A DNA stretch of 64,000 nt from Vibrio sp. SCSIO 43136 (GCF_023716565.1 NZ_CP071848.1:186001-250000), one strand, 5' to 3'. Counted from the first letter of the stretch, positions 27,115 through 36,001 are shown. Made by a program: numbers and translations. The notes: generated by a model not told the origin, from the sequence alone.

Positions 27115-27540
27115 ATGTCGATTAAGTCGTTACTTTTTTCGTTTCAAGGGCGCATAGGGCGCAAGCATTTTTGGATCTGGAACGCCATATATTACGGCAG
27201 TGTCATGGGGGCCTCGATAGGTGTTGGGGTGCTGTTTCCTGCCTATGCGAGCATCATACTCGTCGTGCTGCTTTCAGGGTTACTCATCCCTGATTTGGCG
27301 ATCACCGCTAAGCGTTGGCACGACAGAAATAAATCGAATTGGTATTTGCTGCTCAATATACCTCTTATTCTTGGTCGAGTGTTTGTTCCTGCTAGTGTGG
27401 CAGGCACGCAAACCAGTTCGACAACCATGCAAGCGTTAGTGTCGATTGTAGCGCTTGTCTGTGGTGCATGGATCTTCATTGAGTGTGGGTTGCTCAAGGG
27501 GGATGATGAGGCCAATCGTTACGGCAAGCCTAGTAAATAA
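27115..27540 (+). CDS. DUF805 membrane protein
   Basis: 141-residue inner-membrane protein with about four hydrophobic segments. The N-terminal LLFSFQGRIGRKHFWIWNA is the DUF805 signature, as is the RWHDRNKSNWYLLL motif between spans. Function is unknown. E. coli also carries a DUF805 gene (yiiR) near tpiA, so the position is conserved. AAGGG precedes the ATG. It is followed by a perfect hairpin shared with the convergent DUF3135 gene. Confidence 0.85.
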   Translation: MSIKSLLFSFQGRIGRKHFWIWNAIYYGSVMGASIGVGVLFPAYASIILVVLLSGLLIPDLAITAKRWHDRNKSNWYLLLNIPLILGRVFVPASVAGTQTSSTTMQALVSIVALVCGAWIFIECGLLKGDDEANRYGKPSK

Positions 27541-27570
27541 ACACAAAAGGGGCGAAAGCCCCTTTTGTGT
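27541..27570. terminator. Bidirectional terminator, DUF805 / DUF3135
   Basis: Perfect 13-bp arms ACACAAAAGGGGC / GCCCCTTTTGTGT around a GAAA tetraloop, directly after the DUF805 stop and between convergent genes. Confidence 0.82.
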
Positions 27571-27618
27571 TGTCCTTTATACTTTTCTTCCCTGATGCGT
27601 TGTTCACTAGTGATGCGC

Positions 27619-27951
27619 TTATTGGCGAGCTCTGGGCTGAAAAGGGATCACTGTCGCTTGATGCTCAGGCTCGATATCACCTTCGAGTGCACTACGAAAT
27701 TTCCCCATCTGGCTGGATAGCTCATACATCAAGGTGACATTGGTATGGGTCGGGTTCTTGCAGGTCTGAATGACTCGTTCAATATGGGTTTGTTGTGCTC
27801 TTAGTCTTGGCTGCATTTCTGTTGAGGCACAAGTAATCATCTCCTCACACATCTGCTGACGAAATTCATCAAATGCGGCAGGGTCGTTCTCGGCAAGCTC
27901 TACGAGTTCATCAAAAGGCGGTAGAGTTTGGTCATATTGTGCTCGTTCCAT
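27619..27951 (-). CDS. DUF3135 protein
   Basis: 110-residue soluble, mostly helical protein starting MERAQYDQTLPPFDELVELAENDPAAFDEF, the pattern of the DUF3135 family found in Vibrio and relatives. Function is unknown. The reading frame is open to 27999, but TTGGAG at normal distance supports the ATG at 27951. It is a single gene convergent with DUF805, with no operon partner. Confidence 0.78.
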   Translation of the reverse strand: MERAQYDQTLPPFDELVELAENDPAAFDEFRQQMCEEMITCASTEMQPRLRAQQTHIERVIQTCKNPTHTNVTLMYELSSQMGKFRSALEGDIEPEHQATVIPFQPRARQ

Positions 27952-28124
27952 ACGTACTCCAAGCAGAATCCGTGTATCCATACTTGAAGCATAAACCATA
28001 ATTGATTAAAAAACGCACTGATCGCGGGGTGTCTTAATTTTGAGATATGTGCGCTGGTGAATAAAGAAGGGCGTATTTATGAGCTTTATAATGAACTTAT
28101 TAGAGGTTTTTCAGCAGCTTTGCG

Positions 28125-28742
28125 TCATTTATTATTGATCTGATAGCTGCAACGTCGTTCACCTTGGATGATGTGTTCTTGGCGAGAAATGTCGATTTCT
28201 TCCCCGAGCAAACGCTGAAAAACGTTTAACTCAGATTGGCATAAACTCGGGCACCTCTCCGCAGCTTTACAAATTGGGCAGTGGTTTTCCACCAATAAAA
28301 AGCCAGATTCTGTTTCGCTTAACTCGGCCATGTAGCCTTCGCTTTCTCGAAGTGAACGGATAGTTTCGAGTTTCTCTGCTAGCGTTTCACATCCAGATAG
28401 GGCTTGCTGATAGTGTAGGAAGGTTTTGTTTTCGCGCTCGAGTGCTACTTGCGACAGTGCATCTGCACCAAATAGCGCTTCAACGGAATCTAAGACCTGA
28501 ATCGCCAGTTCCCCATGTCGGTCTGAAAAGCGAGTATGTCCTTTGGACGTCAGTTGCCAATGCCGAGTCGGCCGACCGACTTTGACTTTCACGTCTTCAA
28601 ACTGCAAATACCCTTCATCTTCCAAACTTTGCAGGTGCTGCCTTGCCCCCATGGTGGTCATGGATAGATCTTCAGCGAGTTTTTTAGCGGTCAAAGGACC
28701 TTCGCGTTTAATCTTATCGAGAATTCTATCGGTGGTTTTCAT
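28125..28742 (-). CDS. SufR/COG2345-type regulator with a predicted Fe-S site
   Basis: 205-residue transcription factor. The N-terminal winged helix (about 5-70) has TAKKLAEDLSMTTMGARQHLQSLEDEGYL and the wing KVGRPTRHWQLT. The C-terminal half has a Cys cluster HCPICKAAERCPSLCQSEL plus a distal RRCSY. Conserved cysteines of this kind ligate an iron-sulfur cluster in cyanobacterial SufR, so an Fe-S or redox-sensing repressor is likely. No suf or isc genes are adjacent, so the target is unknown. It could equally be a family member controlling metabolism. Confidence 0.78.
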   Translation of the reverse strand: MKTTDRILDKIKREGPLTAKKLAEDLSMTTMGARQHLQSLEDEGYLQFEDVKVKVGRPTRHWQLTSKGHTRFSDRHGELAIQVLDSVEALFGADALSQVALERENKTFLHYQQALSGCETLAEKLETIRSLRESEGYMAELSETESGFLLVENHCPICKAAERCPSLCQSELNVFQRLLGEEIDISRQEHIIQGERRCSYQINNK

Positions 28743-28827
28743 CCATCCCCACTGGGCATATCGGCTAGGCTATTCATGGCTATTATGAAGTATCCAGTTA
28801 ATAAAGCAAATGGCTTATAAATATTCT

Positions 28828-28868
28828 CGGTAAACGGTAAACGGTAAACGGGTAAGCGGAAAACGATA
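28828..28868. repeat. CGGTAAA heptamer tandem tract
   Basis: Three perfect CGGTAAA units (28828-28848) followed by decayed copies CGGGTAAG, CGGAAAA and CGATAG. It lies in the spacer upstream of the HAD gene. Confidence 0.85.
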
Positions 28869-28921
28869 GTAGGAAAAAGGGCGCTATTGTGGTTGTGTTA
28901 GTGGCTTGGCCTTTTATCATG

Positions 28922-28967
28922 TAGCCGATAGCCGATAGCCGATAGCCGATAGCCGATAGCCGATAGC
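28922..28967. repeat. TAGCCGA heptamer tandem array
   Basis: Six perfect 7-bp TAGCCGA units plus a partial TAGC, 50 bp before the HAD-family start codon. A short frame across it on the minus strand is repetitive (RLSAIGY) and not a gene. Confidence 0.95.
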
Positions 28968-29017
28968 TTACAAACCAAGTAAACTGACTGCCCTTAGTTT
29001 TTTCAACCAGGTGAGTC

Positions 29018-29677
29018 ATGAATTTCCAAGCCGCAATTTTTGATATGGACGGACTACTGCTCGATACTGAGCGTGTTTGCATGCGAGTGTTTAAGCAAGC
29101 GTGTGAGGCTTTGGATGAGCCATTTCTTGAAGATGTTTACCTACAAATCATTGGTCGCAACGCACAAGGTATTGAGAAAGTGATTAGGGATGGGTACGGA
29201 CCAAAGCTAGATTACCCTCGGTTAAACAACGAGTGGCGTGGTCGATATGATGCGATCGTTAAGCATGAACCTATCCCAAAGAAGGCGGGCGTGGTGGAGC
29301 TTTTAGAATGGTTAAAGCTCAATAAGATCCCAACGGCGGTAGCGACCTCAACGCGTAAAGAGGTTGCCGTGTTAAAGCTACAACACGCAGGCCTAGACCA
29401 TTACTTTGACCACGTGACAACTGGTTGTGAAGTTGAGCATGGCAAACCACACCCAGAAATTTATCAGCTGGCCGCCAAACGTTTAGGCGTACCTGCACAT
29501 TCATGTTTGGCGTTTGAAGACTCAAACAATGGTGTACGCTCAGCCGTAGCCGCACAGATGATCACTTACCAAATCCCCGATTTAGTCTCACCGTGCGAGG
29601 AAGTGATAGCTTTAGGGCACAAGGTAACTGAAAGCCTAACCAAGGTTCTTGAGGAATTGAAAGATAGTGGGGTTTAA
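29018..29677 (+). CDS. HAD-IA phosphatase/phosphoglucomutase-like hydrolase
   Basis: 219-residue soluble enzyme of the haloacid dehalogenase superfamily. Motif I is FDMDGLLLDTE (two Asp), motif II is in AVATSTRK, motif III Lys is in GCEVEHGKPHPEIY, and motif IV is FEDSNNG. The helical cap after motif I marks the beta-phosphoglucomutase-like branch; a sugar-phosphate or nucleotide phosphatase is likely, but the substrate is unknown. Its stop codon lies inside a TTTAAGGG doublet, the start of another short-repeat tract. No operon partner is seen. Confidence 0.87.
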   Translation: MNFQAAIFDMDGLLLDTERVCMRVFKQACEALDEPFLEDVYLQIIGRNAQGIEKVIRDGYGPKLDYPRLNNEWRGRYDAIVKHEPIPKKAGVVELLEWLKLNKIPTAVATSTRKEVAVLKLQHAGLDHYFDHVTTGCEVEHGKPHPEIYQLAAKRLGVPAHSCLAFEDSNNGVRSAVAAQMITYQIPDLVSPCEEVIALGHKVTESLTKVLEELKDSGV

Positions 29678-29712
29678 GGGTTTAAGGCGAAATTGCACTT
29701 CCCTTTTACCCT

Positions 29713-29741
29713 TAGCGATAGCGTCCGTTAGCAAAGCGTCC
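29713..29741. repeat. GGACGCT-type dispersed repeat, copy B
   Basis: On the minus strand the block reads GGACGCTTTGCTAAC directly followed by GGACGCTATCGCTA, i.e. two imperfect copies of one 15-16 bp unit. The same unit pair occurs at 57719-57754 in the opposite orientation. Confidence 0.7.
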
Positions 29742-29763
29742 CCTTTCCCCGTTCGCACAAAAA

Positions 29764-29785
29764 AGCCGGACTAAATAGCCCGGCT
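29764..29785 (-). terminator. Terminator of glpX
   Basis: AGCCGG..CTA / TAG..CCGGCT stem, followed on the minus strand by a T-run. Confidence 0.82.
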
Positions 29786-29813
29786 CCATAACCTTCAAAG
29801 TGCGCTGCAAGTA

Positions 29814-30821
29814 TTAAAGAATACGATCGCGAACCTCAGGATCTTTACGCTCTAAGTAGTGCGTCGACTTAATGCGACGAATAGTACGGCAGCGACCACG
29901 GATAAGCAGTGTTTCTGTGGTTGCGATGTTGCCTTGGCGAGCGATGCCTTCTAGTAGGTCACCTTTCGTGATACCCGTTGCAGAGAACACAACGTTGTCG
30001 CTGCGAGCCATGTCAGACATCTTAAGAATAACGTTCGCTTCAACGCCCATCTCTTTACAACGTTCAAGCTCAAGTTCACCGTGTTTGCGGTTCTCTTCAG
30101 TATCGCCTTTCACTTCGTGACGCGGTAGAAGGCGACCTTGCATGTCACCGTCTAGAGCACGGATAACCGCCGCAGAAACAACACCTTCTGGTGCACCGCC
30201 GATGCAGTACATCATGTCGACTTCGCTGTCTGGCATACAAGTTAGGATAGATGCGGCTACGTCGCCATCTGGCACAGCAAATACACGTACACCCATCGCT
30301 TGCATTTCGGCAATCACTGCGTCGTGACGAGGTTTCGCCAGCGTGATCACGGTTAGCGTCTCTAGAGTTTTACCTAGTGCTTTAGCAGTGTTCTCTAGGT
30401 TCTCTTTAAGTGGCTTACTTAGGTCGATAACACCTTTAGCGCCAGGGCCTACAACCAGCTTTTCCATGTACATGTCAGGTGCTTTTAGGAAGCTACCTTT
30501 CTCGCCCGCTGCTAGCACTGCTAGGGCATTTGATTGGCCCATCGCCGTCATGCGAGTGCCTTCGATTGGGTCAACGGCGATATCTACAGCATCACCACCT
30601 AGGCCAACGTTCTCACCGATGTACAGCATTGGTGCGTCATCGATTTCACCTTCACCAATCACGATTTCGCCACTGATATCAGTTTTGTTAAGTAGGGTAC
30701 GCATCACTTCAACGGCGGCACCGTCGGCTGCGTTTTTATCACCACGTCCTAACCACTTGTATCCTGCTAGTGCTGCACCTTCGGTGACACGAGAAAATGC
30801 CATCGCTAAATCGCGTTTCAT
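29814..30821 (-). CDS. glpX: Fructose-1,6-bisphosphatase, class II
   Basis: Mn2+-dependent FBPase acting in gluconeogenesis, opposing PfkA in this same window. 335 residues from ATG 30821, which has GGAG upstream; the open frame extends to 30902. Motifs: GRGDKNAADGAAVEVMR, VIGEGEIDDAPMLYIGE (metal-binding acidic residues), DPIEGTRMTAMG, and GGAPEGVVSAAVIRALDG. The C-terminal tail LIRGRCRTIRRIKSTHYLERKDPEVRDRIL is typical of enteric/Vibrio GlpX. E. coli has glpF and glpK between glpX and zapB; here zapB is the direct neighbour. Confidence 0.95.
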   Translation of the reverse strand: MKRDLAMAFSRVTEGAALAGYKWLGRGDKNAADGAAVEVMRTLLNKTDISGEIVIGEGEIDDAPMLYIGENVGLGGDAVDIAVDPIEGTRMTAMGQSNALAVLAAGEKGSFLKAPDMYMEKLVVGPGAKGVIDLSKPLKENLENTAKALGKTLETLTVITLAKPRHDAVIAEMQAMGVRVFAVPDGDVAASILTCMPDSEVDMMYCIGGAPEGVVSAAVIRALDGDMQGRLLPRHEVKGDTEENRKHGELELERCKEMGVEANVILKMSDMARSDNVVFSATGITKGDLLEGIARQGNIATTETLLIRGRCRTIRRIKSTHYLERKDPEVRDRIL

Positions 30822-31204
30822 GCTGACTCCAAAATTATGAAGAAGAGGGAAGAGTTTGTATCCAAGCCATGCCAAAAAGCTCCAACACTGGGTTGAATGC
30901 ACTTTTTTTCATCGCATTGGTAAATTTCGCGGCGATTCTACCACAAGTTAGAGTAAACGTTTGCTTTTTTGCAGGAGAACTGTCACTAGTGTGGTTTATG
31001 CTGGCAAAAGGCGGAGTTAAATACTGGCTAAGCGCTTGGTAGTACAAGGAAGTGTCAAAATTTGCTCGAAATCGCAGTTTTTTTAATCAAATGAACAAAT
31101 ATGGCAGATTTTGGGCGTGAGTCTGACGTGCTAGCCCAGTAGAATGGATTCATTACCGTGAATGGAGTGTTCACGTCAATCGGATAAGAAGACAGGTAGC
31201 TAAA
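30822..31204. other. Intergenic region glpX / zapB
   Basis: 383 bp between divergent genes, expected to hold both promoters. A short dyad GTGAA-N7-TTCAC lies before the zapB ribosome site (around 31158-31174). No glycerol kinase or facilitator remnant and no open frame worth calling is seen. Confidence 0.6.
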
Positions 31205-31447
31205 ATGTCATTAGAAGTGTTAGAAAAACTAGAAGCGAAAGTTCAAACAGCAGTAGACACTATCGCACTACTACAAATGGAAGTTGAAGAGCTTAAAGAG
31301 CAAAACGAGCAGCTAGCATCAGAAGCAAGCGAGCTTAAAGGCAACCGCGAAGAGCTTGAGCAGCAAAACCAACGCATGCGTGAAGAGCACAATGCTTGGC
31401 AAGAGCGCATCCGTAACCTACTTGGTAAAATGGATGACGTTGAGTAA
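31205..31447 (+). CDS. zapB: Cell division protein ZapB
   Basis: 80-residue protein that is one continuous coiled coil, from LEVLEKLEAKVQTAVDTIALLQMEVEELKE through SELKGNREELEQQNQRMREEH to the tail WQERIRNLLGKMDDVE. ZapB bridges FtsZ-bound ZapA and the Ter-bound MatP during septum placement. Length and position next to rraA match E. coli. The ribosome site is AGGTAGC. It is followed by a hairpin shared with rraA. Confidence 0.95.
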   Translation: MSLEVLEKLEAKVQTAVDTIALLQMEVEELKEQNEQLASEASELKGNREELEQQNQRMREEHNAWQERIRNLLGKMDDVE

Positions 31448-31464
31448 TCTCAATCAAACAGTAA

Positions 31465-31490
31465 AAAGGGAGCCAAGGCTCCCTTTTTTC
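31465..31490. terminator. Bidirectional terminator, zapB / rraA
   Basis: AAAGGGAGCC / GGCTCCCTTT arms with a 2-nt centre and T-runs on both sides, between convergent genes. Confidence 0.88.
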
Positions 31491-31494
31491 ATTG

Positions 31495-32022
31495 TTAGTC
31501 TTCTAGATACTCTTCTTCATCTTCTTCCAGCTCTTCACCGTCGGCGTCGAGTGGTTCCTGAGACAAGATGATGCCCGTGTTATCAGCATAGAGGTAATCT
31601 TCCGGCAGGAAAGTAACACCGCCAAAGTTTACCGCTACATCGATTTCACCAATGTCTTGTGATGCTGCGCCAACCGGAATGGACGCCAGTGCTTGAATGC
31701 CAACGTTCATGTCTTCAAGCTCGTCTACTTCACGCACACAGCCATAAACGACAATGCCTTCCCATTCGTTTTCTTCTGCCAGAGAAGCGAGTTCAGAGTC
31801 GATAAGAGCGCGGCGCAGTGAACCACCACCGTCAATCAGCAACACTCGTCCTTGGCCTTCTTGCTCTAAGATGGAACGGATCAATCCGTTGTCTTCAAAG
31901 CACTTAACCGTGGTGAGCTGGCCAGCAAAAGAGGCGCTACCGCCAAAGTTACTGAACATAGGCTCAACTACATCGACCGAATCAAGGTAGATATCGCATA
32001 ACGCTGAGGTGTTGTATTCCAT
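31495..32022 (-). CDS. rraA: Regulator of ribonuclease activity A
   Basis: Ring-shaped trimeric protein that binds RNase E and degradosome helicases and dampens RNA decay. 175 residues from the second ATG ([28 protein letters not shown]), which aligns with the E. coli start; an ATG two codons earlier (32028) is also possible. The core [20 protein letters not shown] and [22 protein letters not shown] are diagnostic. It carries an acidic tail ([17 protein letters not shown]), longer than in E. coli. Downstream of menA on the same strand, 68-74 bp apart and with no terminator between, so co-transcription is likely. Confidence 0.94.
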   Translation of the reverse strand: MEYNTSALCDIYLDSVDVVEPMFSNFGGSASFAGQLTTVKCFEDNGLIRSILEQEGQGRVLLIDGGGSLRRALIDSELASLAEENEWEGIVVYGCVREVDELEDMNVGIQALASIPVGAASQDIGEIDVAVNFGGVTFLPEDYLYADNTGIILSQEPLDADGEELEEDEEEYLED

Positions 32023-32096
32023 ACGCATCGTCTTCTATAGCAAGTGTCTTCTTCGAGTATATAACCCCGATAAGTCATTGCAATGACAAGCCTCAA

Positions 32097-33014
32097 TTAA
32101 CTGGCCAGAGTTTGGCCTGTGATCACGATTGAGAACAACAAGTTAGTCACTAAGGCACACTTGACGATAACTGGCATCATCGGCGCTAGCTCAACGGGCT
32201 GTTTTGCCGCGAGCACCGCCTTGCCGTGCTTGAGTAGCAAGGCGATGGCCGCCAGCATGATCATTGACCACAAGGTGATGTAAGTGTTGAGCCATAGGTA
32301 GGCGATGAAGGCTGCGCCACCACCTGCTAGTAGTAACATGTGATAAAGCTTTGCTTTGCCACTGCCTAGGCGTACCGCCATGGTTTTTTTGCCACAAGCG
32401 CGATCGTTGTCGATATCTCGCATGTTGTTGATGTTCAATACCGCCACCGCAAGCAGGCCGCAACCTAACGCAGGTAAGAAAACGTCACTCGATAGTGTGC
32501 CCGTGTGCAGAAAGTAAGTACCCGCAACCCCAAGTAGGCCAAAGAAGATGAATACGGATAAGTCACCCAGACCTACATAGCCATAAGGTTTACTGCCGAC
32601 GGTGTAAGCGATGGCGCTAATAATGGCGAGCAGTCCAAGTAGCAAGAAAGCGATGATGCTGCTCGGTGATTGCAGCGCATAAAGCACCAGGGCTAACCCC
32701 GAAGCTATGGTAAGCGCAATATTGATGGCGATGGCACGGCGCATCATTTGCGGGGTAACCGCACCAGATTGCATCGCACGAGTTGGTCCAAGTCGTGCTT
32801 CGTTGTCTGTGCCTTTTACGGCATCGCCATAGTCATTGGCTAGGTTAGAGAGGATTTGAAGCAAGATTGCCGTCAGCAGCGCCAGAAACATGATTGGCAG
32901 TGACAACTGACCATTTAATAGCGCCATGCTACTGCCGGTGGTAATTGAGGCAATAGCTAGTGGGAGAGTTTTTGGTCGTGCTGCGTCAAGCCAGATGGCT
33001 AGAGTGTTGGTCAT
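32097..33014 (-). CDS. menA: 1,4-dihydroxy-2-naphthoate polyprenyltransferase
   Basis: Membrane prenyltransferase of menaquinone synthesis that attaches the isoprenoid chain to DHNA. About 305 residues with eight or nine spans. The first Asp motif is NDYGDAVKGTDNEARLGP (NDxxD-type) and the second is NNMRDIDNDRACGKKTMAVRLG (DxxxD). The frame is open to 33056; ATG 33014 (MTNTLAIWLDAARPKTLPLA) matches the family start, though its ribosome site is weak. It follows hslU, from which a long palindromic terminator separates it. Confidence 0.94.
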   Translation of the reverse strand: MTNTLAIWLDAARPKTLPLAIASITTGSSMALLNGQLSLPIMFLALLTAILLQILSNLANDYGDAVKGTDNEARLGPTRAMQSGAVTPQMMRRAIAINIALTIASGLALVLYALQSPSSIIAFLLLGLLAIISAIAYTVGSKPYGYVGLGDLSVFIFFGLLGVAGTYFLHTGTLSSDVFLPALGCGLLAVAVLNINNMRDIDNDRACGKKTMAVRLGSGKAKLYHMLLLAGGGAAFIAYLWLNTYITLWSMIMLAAIALLLKHGKAVLAAKQPVELAPMMPVIVKCALVTNLLFSIVITGQTLAS

Positions 33015-33101
33015 AATGTCAAACAGATCACCTAAAGATGGCGACAGTATAACCACAATAAGACTAAGTTCGACCGATGCAATTCAAATTCAGAGCAAAA
33101 A

Positions 33102-33135
33102 AATGCCTGTTTCAACCATGGTTGAAACAGGCATT
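33102..33135 (-). terminator. Terminator of hslVU, a 34-bp perfect palindrome
   Basis: 17-bp arms AATGCCTGTTTCAACCA and its exact complement meet with no loop base. On the minus strand the T-run follows. Such perfection is unusual for a plain terminator. Confidence 0.9.
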
Positions 33136-33156
33136 GGGATTTTGCTCGCAGTAGGG

Positions 33157-34491
33157 TTAAAGAATGAAGCGGCTTAGGTCTTCGTCTTCAACAAACTCGC
33201 CCAGACGTTTGCTGACGTATTCAGCATCTACGATCACTTTTTCATCTTGTGGGTGTTCGGTTGCTGCAAATGAAATTTCTTCCATCAGACGTTCCATCAC
33301 AGTGTGTAGACGACGTGCACCGATGTTTTCTGTGGTTTCGTTCACTTGCCACGCAGCATCAGCGATTTTCTGGATACCGTCTTGGGTAAATTCAACCCCA
33401 ACTTCCTCTGTTGCCATCAGCGCTTGGTACTGCTCGGTGAGCGATGCTTTAGGTTCAGTTAGGATGCGTTTGAAGTCATCACTGGTCAGAGCCTCTAGCT
33501 CAACACGAATTGGCAGTCGACCTTGCAGCTCGGGAATGAGGTCTGAAGGTTTTGCCACTTGGAATGCACCTGATGCAATAAACAAAATATGGTCGGTTTT
33601 GACCATGCCGTGTTTGGTCGATACCGTGCTACCTTCGATTAGAGGCAGTAGGTCACGTTGAACGCCTTCACGAGATACATCAGGGCCGGAGCTTTCGCCA
33701 CGTTTACAGATTTTGTCGATCTCATCTAGGAATACGATGCCGTTGTTCTCGACGTTGTAGATCGCTTGCTCTTTTAGCTCTTCTTGATTAACCAGCTTTG
33801 CAGCTTCTTCTTCCGTCAGCGCTTTAAAGGCATCTTTGATCTTCATCTTGCGGCTCTTTTTCGTATCGCCAGCAAGGTTTTGGAACATGCCCTGAAGTTG
33901 GTTGGTCATCTCTTCCATGCCCGGAGGAGCCATGATTTCAACGCCCATCTGAGGAGCGGCAACGTCGATGTCAATCTCTTTGTCATCAAGTTTGCCTTCA
34001 CGCAGCTTCTTGCGGAAGATTTGACGTGTGTTCGAGGTATCTTCTTGGCCATCGGTTGAGCCCCAACCTTCGCGAGGTGGTGGCAGTAAGGCATCAAGAA
34101 TGCGCTCTTCTGCTTGCTCTTCGGCGCGGAATTTCACTTTTTCCATCGCTTGTTGATGGGTCATCTTGATCGCCACATCGGTAAGATCTCGGATAATGGT
34201 TTCCACTTCCTTACCTACGTAGCCCACTTCAGTAAACTTAGTCGCTTCCACTTTCATGAAAGGAGCGTTGGCCAGTTTAGCTAGACGACGAGCGATCTCA
34301 GTTTTACCCACACCCGTTGGGCCAATCATTAGAATGTTTTTAGGGGTTACTTCAGCGCGCAGACTCTCTTCAAGCTGCATACGACGCCAGCGGTTACGTA
34401 GTGCAATGGCTACCGCTCGCTTTGCTTTGTCTTGGCCGATAATGTGGCGATTTAGTTCGTGAACAATTTCGCGAGGCGTCATTTCAGACAT
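33157..34491 (-). CDS. hslU: HslU, ATPase subunit of the HslUV protease
   Basis: AAA+ unfoldase hexamer that feeds substrates into HslV. 444 residues. Walker A is [16 protein letters not shown], Walker B is [13 protein letters not shown], the pore loop is VGYVGKEVE, and sensor 2 is [17 protein letters not shown]. The C-terminus ends EDLSRFIL, the tail that docks into and activates HslV. It starts 13 bp after hslV and is co-transcribed with it from a heat-shock promoter. A 34-bp palindrome ends the unit. Confidence 0.97.
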   Translation of the reverse strand: MSEMTPREIVHELNRHIIGQDKAKRAVAIALRNRWRRMQLEESLRAEVTPKNILMIGPTGVGKTEIARRLAKLANAPFMKVEATKFTEVGYVGKEVETIIRDLTDVAIKMTHQQAMEKVKFRAEEQAEERILDALLPPPREGWGSTDGQEDTSNTRQIFRKKLREGKLDDKEIDIDVAAPQMGVEIMAPPGMEEMTNQLQGMFQNLAGDTKKSRKMKIKDAFKALTEEEAAKLVNQEELKEQAIYNVENNGIVFLDEIDKICKRGESSGPDVSREGVQRDLLPLIEGSTVSTKHGMVKTDHILFIASGAFQVAKPSDLIPELQGRLPIRVELEALTSDDFKRILTEPKASLTEQYQALMATEEVGVEFTQDGIQKIADAAWQVNETTENIGARRLHTVMERLMEEISFAATEHPQDEKVIVDAEYVSKRLGEFVEDEDLSRFIL

Positions 34492-34504
34492 AGTCGATTC
34501 CTTA

Positions 34505-35041
34505 TTACTCGGCAGACGCAGCGTCTAGCTCTTCGATAGTGTGGTGGTGGTTGGTGAAAACACAGATATCACCAGCAATTTTTAGAGATTTCTCAGCGAT
34601 TTCACGAGCGTCTAGCTCGGTGTTTTCTAGCAGCGCAGTTGCAGCCGCTTGAGCGAAGTTACCACCAGAACCGATGGCAATCAGGTCATTTTCTGGCTGA
34701 ACAACATCGCCATTACCAGTGATGATAAGAGAAGCGGTTTCATCAGCGACGGCTAATAGTGCTTCTAGTTTGCGTAGCGCACGGTCGCTACGCCAGTCTT
34801 TTGCCAGCTCAACCGCCGCTTTAGTTAGGTGGCCTTGGTGCATTTGCAGTTTACTTTCGAAACGCTCAAATAGGGTGAATGCGTCTGCGGTGCCCCCTGC
34901 AAATCCAGCTAATACTTTGTTGTTGTACAGGCGACGCACTTTCTTTGCATTGCCTTTCATTACTGTGTTGCCTAGCGATACTTGGCCATCGCCAGCGATA
35001 ACCACTTTGTTGTTGCGGCGTACTGATACAATCGTAGTCAC
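34505..35041 (-). CDS. hslV: HslV, peptidase subunit of the HslUV protease
   Basis: Proteasome-related threonine protease, dodecameric, in the cytoplasm. 178 residues. The N-terminus is [24 protein letters not shown]; after Met removal Thr exposes the nucleophile. The start codon is GTG at 35041. Conserved [14 protein letters not shown] and [17 protein letters not shown] agree with the family. It is the first gene of the hslVU operon and has a sigma-32-like promoter 38-65 bp upstream. Confidence 0.97.
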   Translation of the reverse strand: MTTIVSVRRNNKVVIAGDGQVSLGNTVMKGNAKKVRRLYNNKVLAGFAGGTADAFTLFERFESKLQMHQGHLTKAAVELAKDWRSDRALRKLEALLAVADETASLIITGNGDVVQPENDLIAIGSGGNFAQAAATALLENTELDAREIAEKSLKIAGDICVFTNHHHTIEELDAASAE

Positions 35042-35078
35042 GTTATTTACCTTATGATTCGCCTGTCTATTACATGAT

Positions 35079-35106
35079 ATATGCGGCTAGGAATATCAAT
35101 TTCAAG
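35079..35106 (-). promoter_or_regulatory. Sigma-32 (heat-shock) promoter of hslVU
   Basis: On the minus strand, CTTGAAA (35100-35106), a 13-bp spacer, then CCGCATAT (35079-35086). This differs by one base from the sigma-32 consensus CTTGAAA / CCCCATnT. HslVU is a known heat-shock operon. Confidence 0.85.
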
Positions 35107-35204
35107 GGTGAGTGATAATGGGGCGGGTTAAAAATTTGTCATGACAATTCAAACGTATGTTTGATACACTTGTTTTAACAAAAGATTAACAAAGTGAGCC
35201 ATTT

Positions 35205-35984
35205 GTGAAGCTGCATACCATTCCCGGTCATATTCAATCGATATATTTGGCGGAGTACCCAGATAAGCTGTTGCTGCTTGACGGGGGCTGTCGGGCGGAC
35301 ATCGAGCCGTTAGTGGCGTACATAGAGAATGAGCTGGGCCGCAGTATACATGATCTTAAAGCGGTGGTGGTGACTCACATGCACCCAGATCATGCTGGAG
35401 CGGCGAACATGCTCAGGCAACGTTATGGCACAAAAATTATCGCAGGTGACCAACCCGGACAGTGGTATCAGGGGGTAGCGGGCATTTTAATGCACTGGAT
35501 GGACTTATTGCTTGCGACCTACGTGGCCAGTCGCAAAGGGTCTCGATTTAAAAACTTGTGGTACTCACGCCATCTTTTTCCTGATATTAAACTTGGTGAC
35601 GGGGAGGTTATCCCTGAGTTCGAAGATTGGCAGGTTTGGCATACGGTCGGACATACCGATAGAGATCTGACCTTATGTCATCAGCCGACGAGGTTACTCT
35701 ATGTCGCCGATCTTATTGTGGCGCTAAAGCACAAATACGTTGCTCCGTTCCCGGTGTTTTTGCCTCATCAGTATCGGTATTCGCTCAAGCGAGTGTATGA
35801 GTATCAGCCACAAACACTGCTGTTGGCTCATCAGGGGGAGATGGCGTTTGATCAAGAGGCTTATGAAGGACTTTTGAAAAGTTCACCGCGCTTTCGAGTG
35901 ACGCACTGGTGGGTCATTCGAACCAAAGGTTGGGCATTAGTTCGTGGCTTCTTAAACCGAAATAAAAACAAGCGCCAGTCGTAG
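35205..35984 (+). CDS. MBL-fold metallo-hydrolase
   Basis: 259-residue soluble protein of the metallo-beta-lactamase superfamily. The metal motif is THMHPDHAGAA (HxHxDH); later GHTDRDLT, the YVADLI strand and a distal LAHQGEMAF supply further ligand positions. Substrate is unknown; glyoxalase II-like or lactonase-like activities are common in this fold. It begins with GTG at 35205 behind an AAGTGAG ribosome site. The terminator stem shared with ftsN begins inside the last codons. It is divergent from hslVU, and nothing in the neighbours suggests a pathway. Confidence 0.82.
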   Translation: MKLHTIPGHIQSIYLAEYPDKLLLLDGGCRADIEPLVAYIENELGRSIHDLKAVVVTHMHPDHAGAANMLRQRYGTKIIAGDQPGQWYQGVAGILMHWMDLLLATYVASRKGSRFKNLWYSRHLFPDIKLGDGEVIPEFEDWQVWHTVGHTDRDLTLCHQPTRLLYVADLIVALKHKYVAPFPVFLPHQYRYSLKRVYEYQPQTLLLAHQGEMAFDQEAYEGLLKSSPRFRVTHWWVIRTKGWALVRGFLNRNKNKRQS

Positions 35985-36001
35985 ACATGGCGCTTGTTTA
36001 C
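35966..36001. terminator. Bidirectional terminator, MBL gene / ftsN
   Basis: 12-bp arms AAACAAGCGCCA / TGGCGCTTGTTT. The left arm lies within the MBL coding sequence, so the stop codon sits in the loop. Confidence 0.85.

Noticed and set aside
28828..28967. Heptamer tracts as a CRISPR array
   Set aside because: Units are directly adjacent with no unique spacers and there are no cas genes.
28798..29082. 94-codon minus-strand frame over the TAGCCGA array
   Set aside because: Its middle is only the repeated RLSAIGY translation of the heptamer and it overlaps the HAD gene; no ribosome site or homology.
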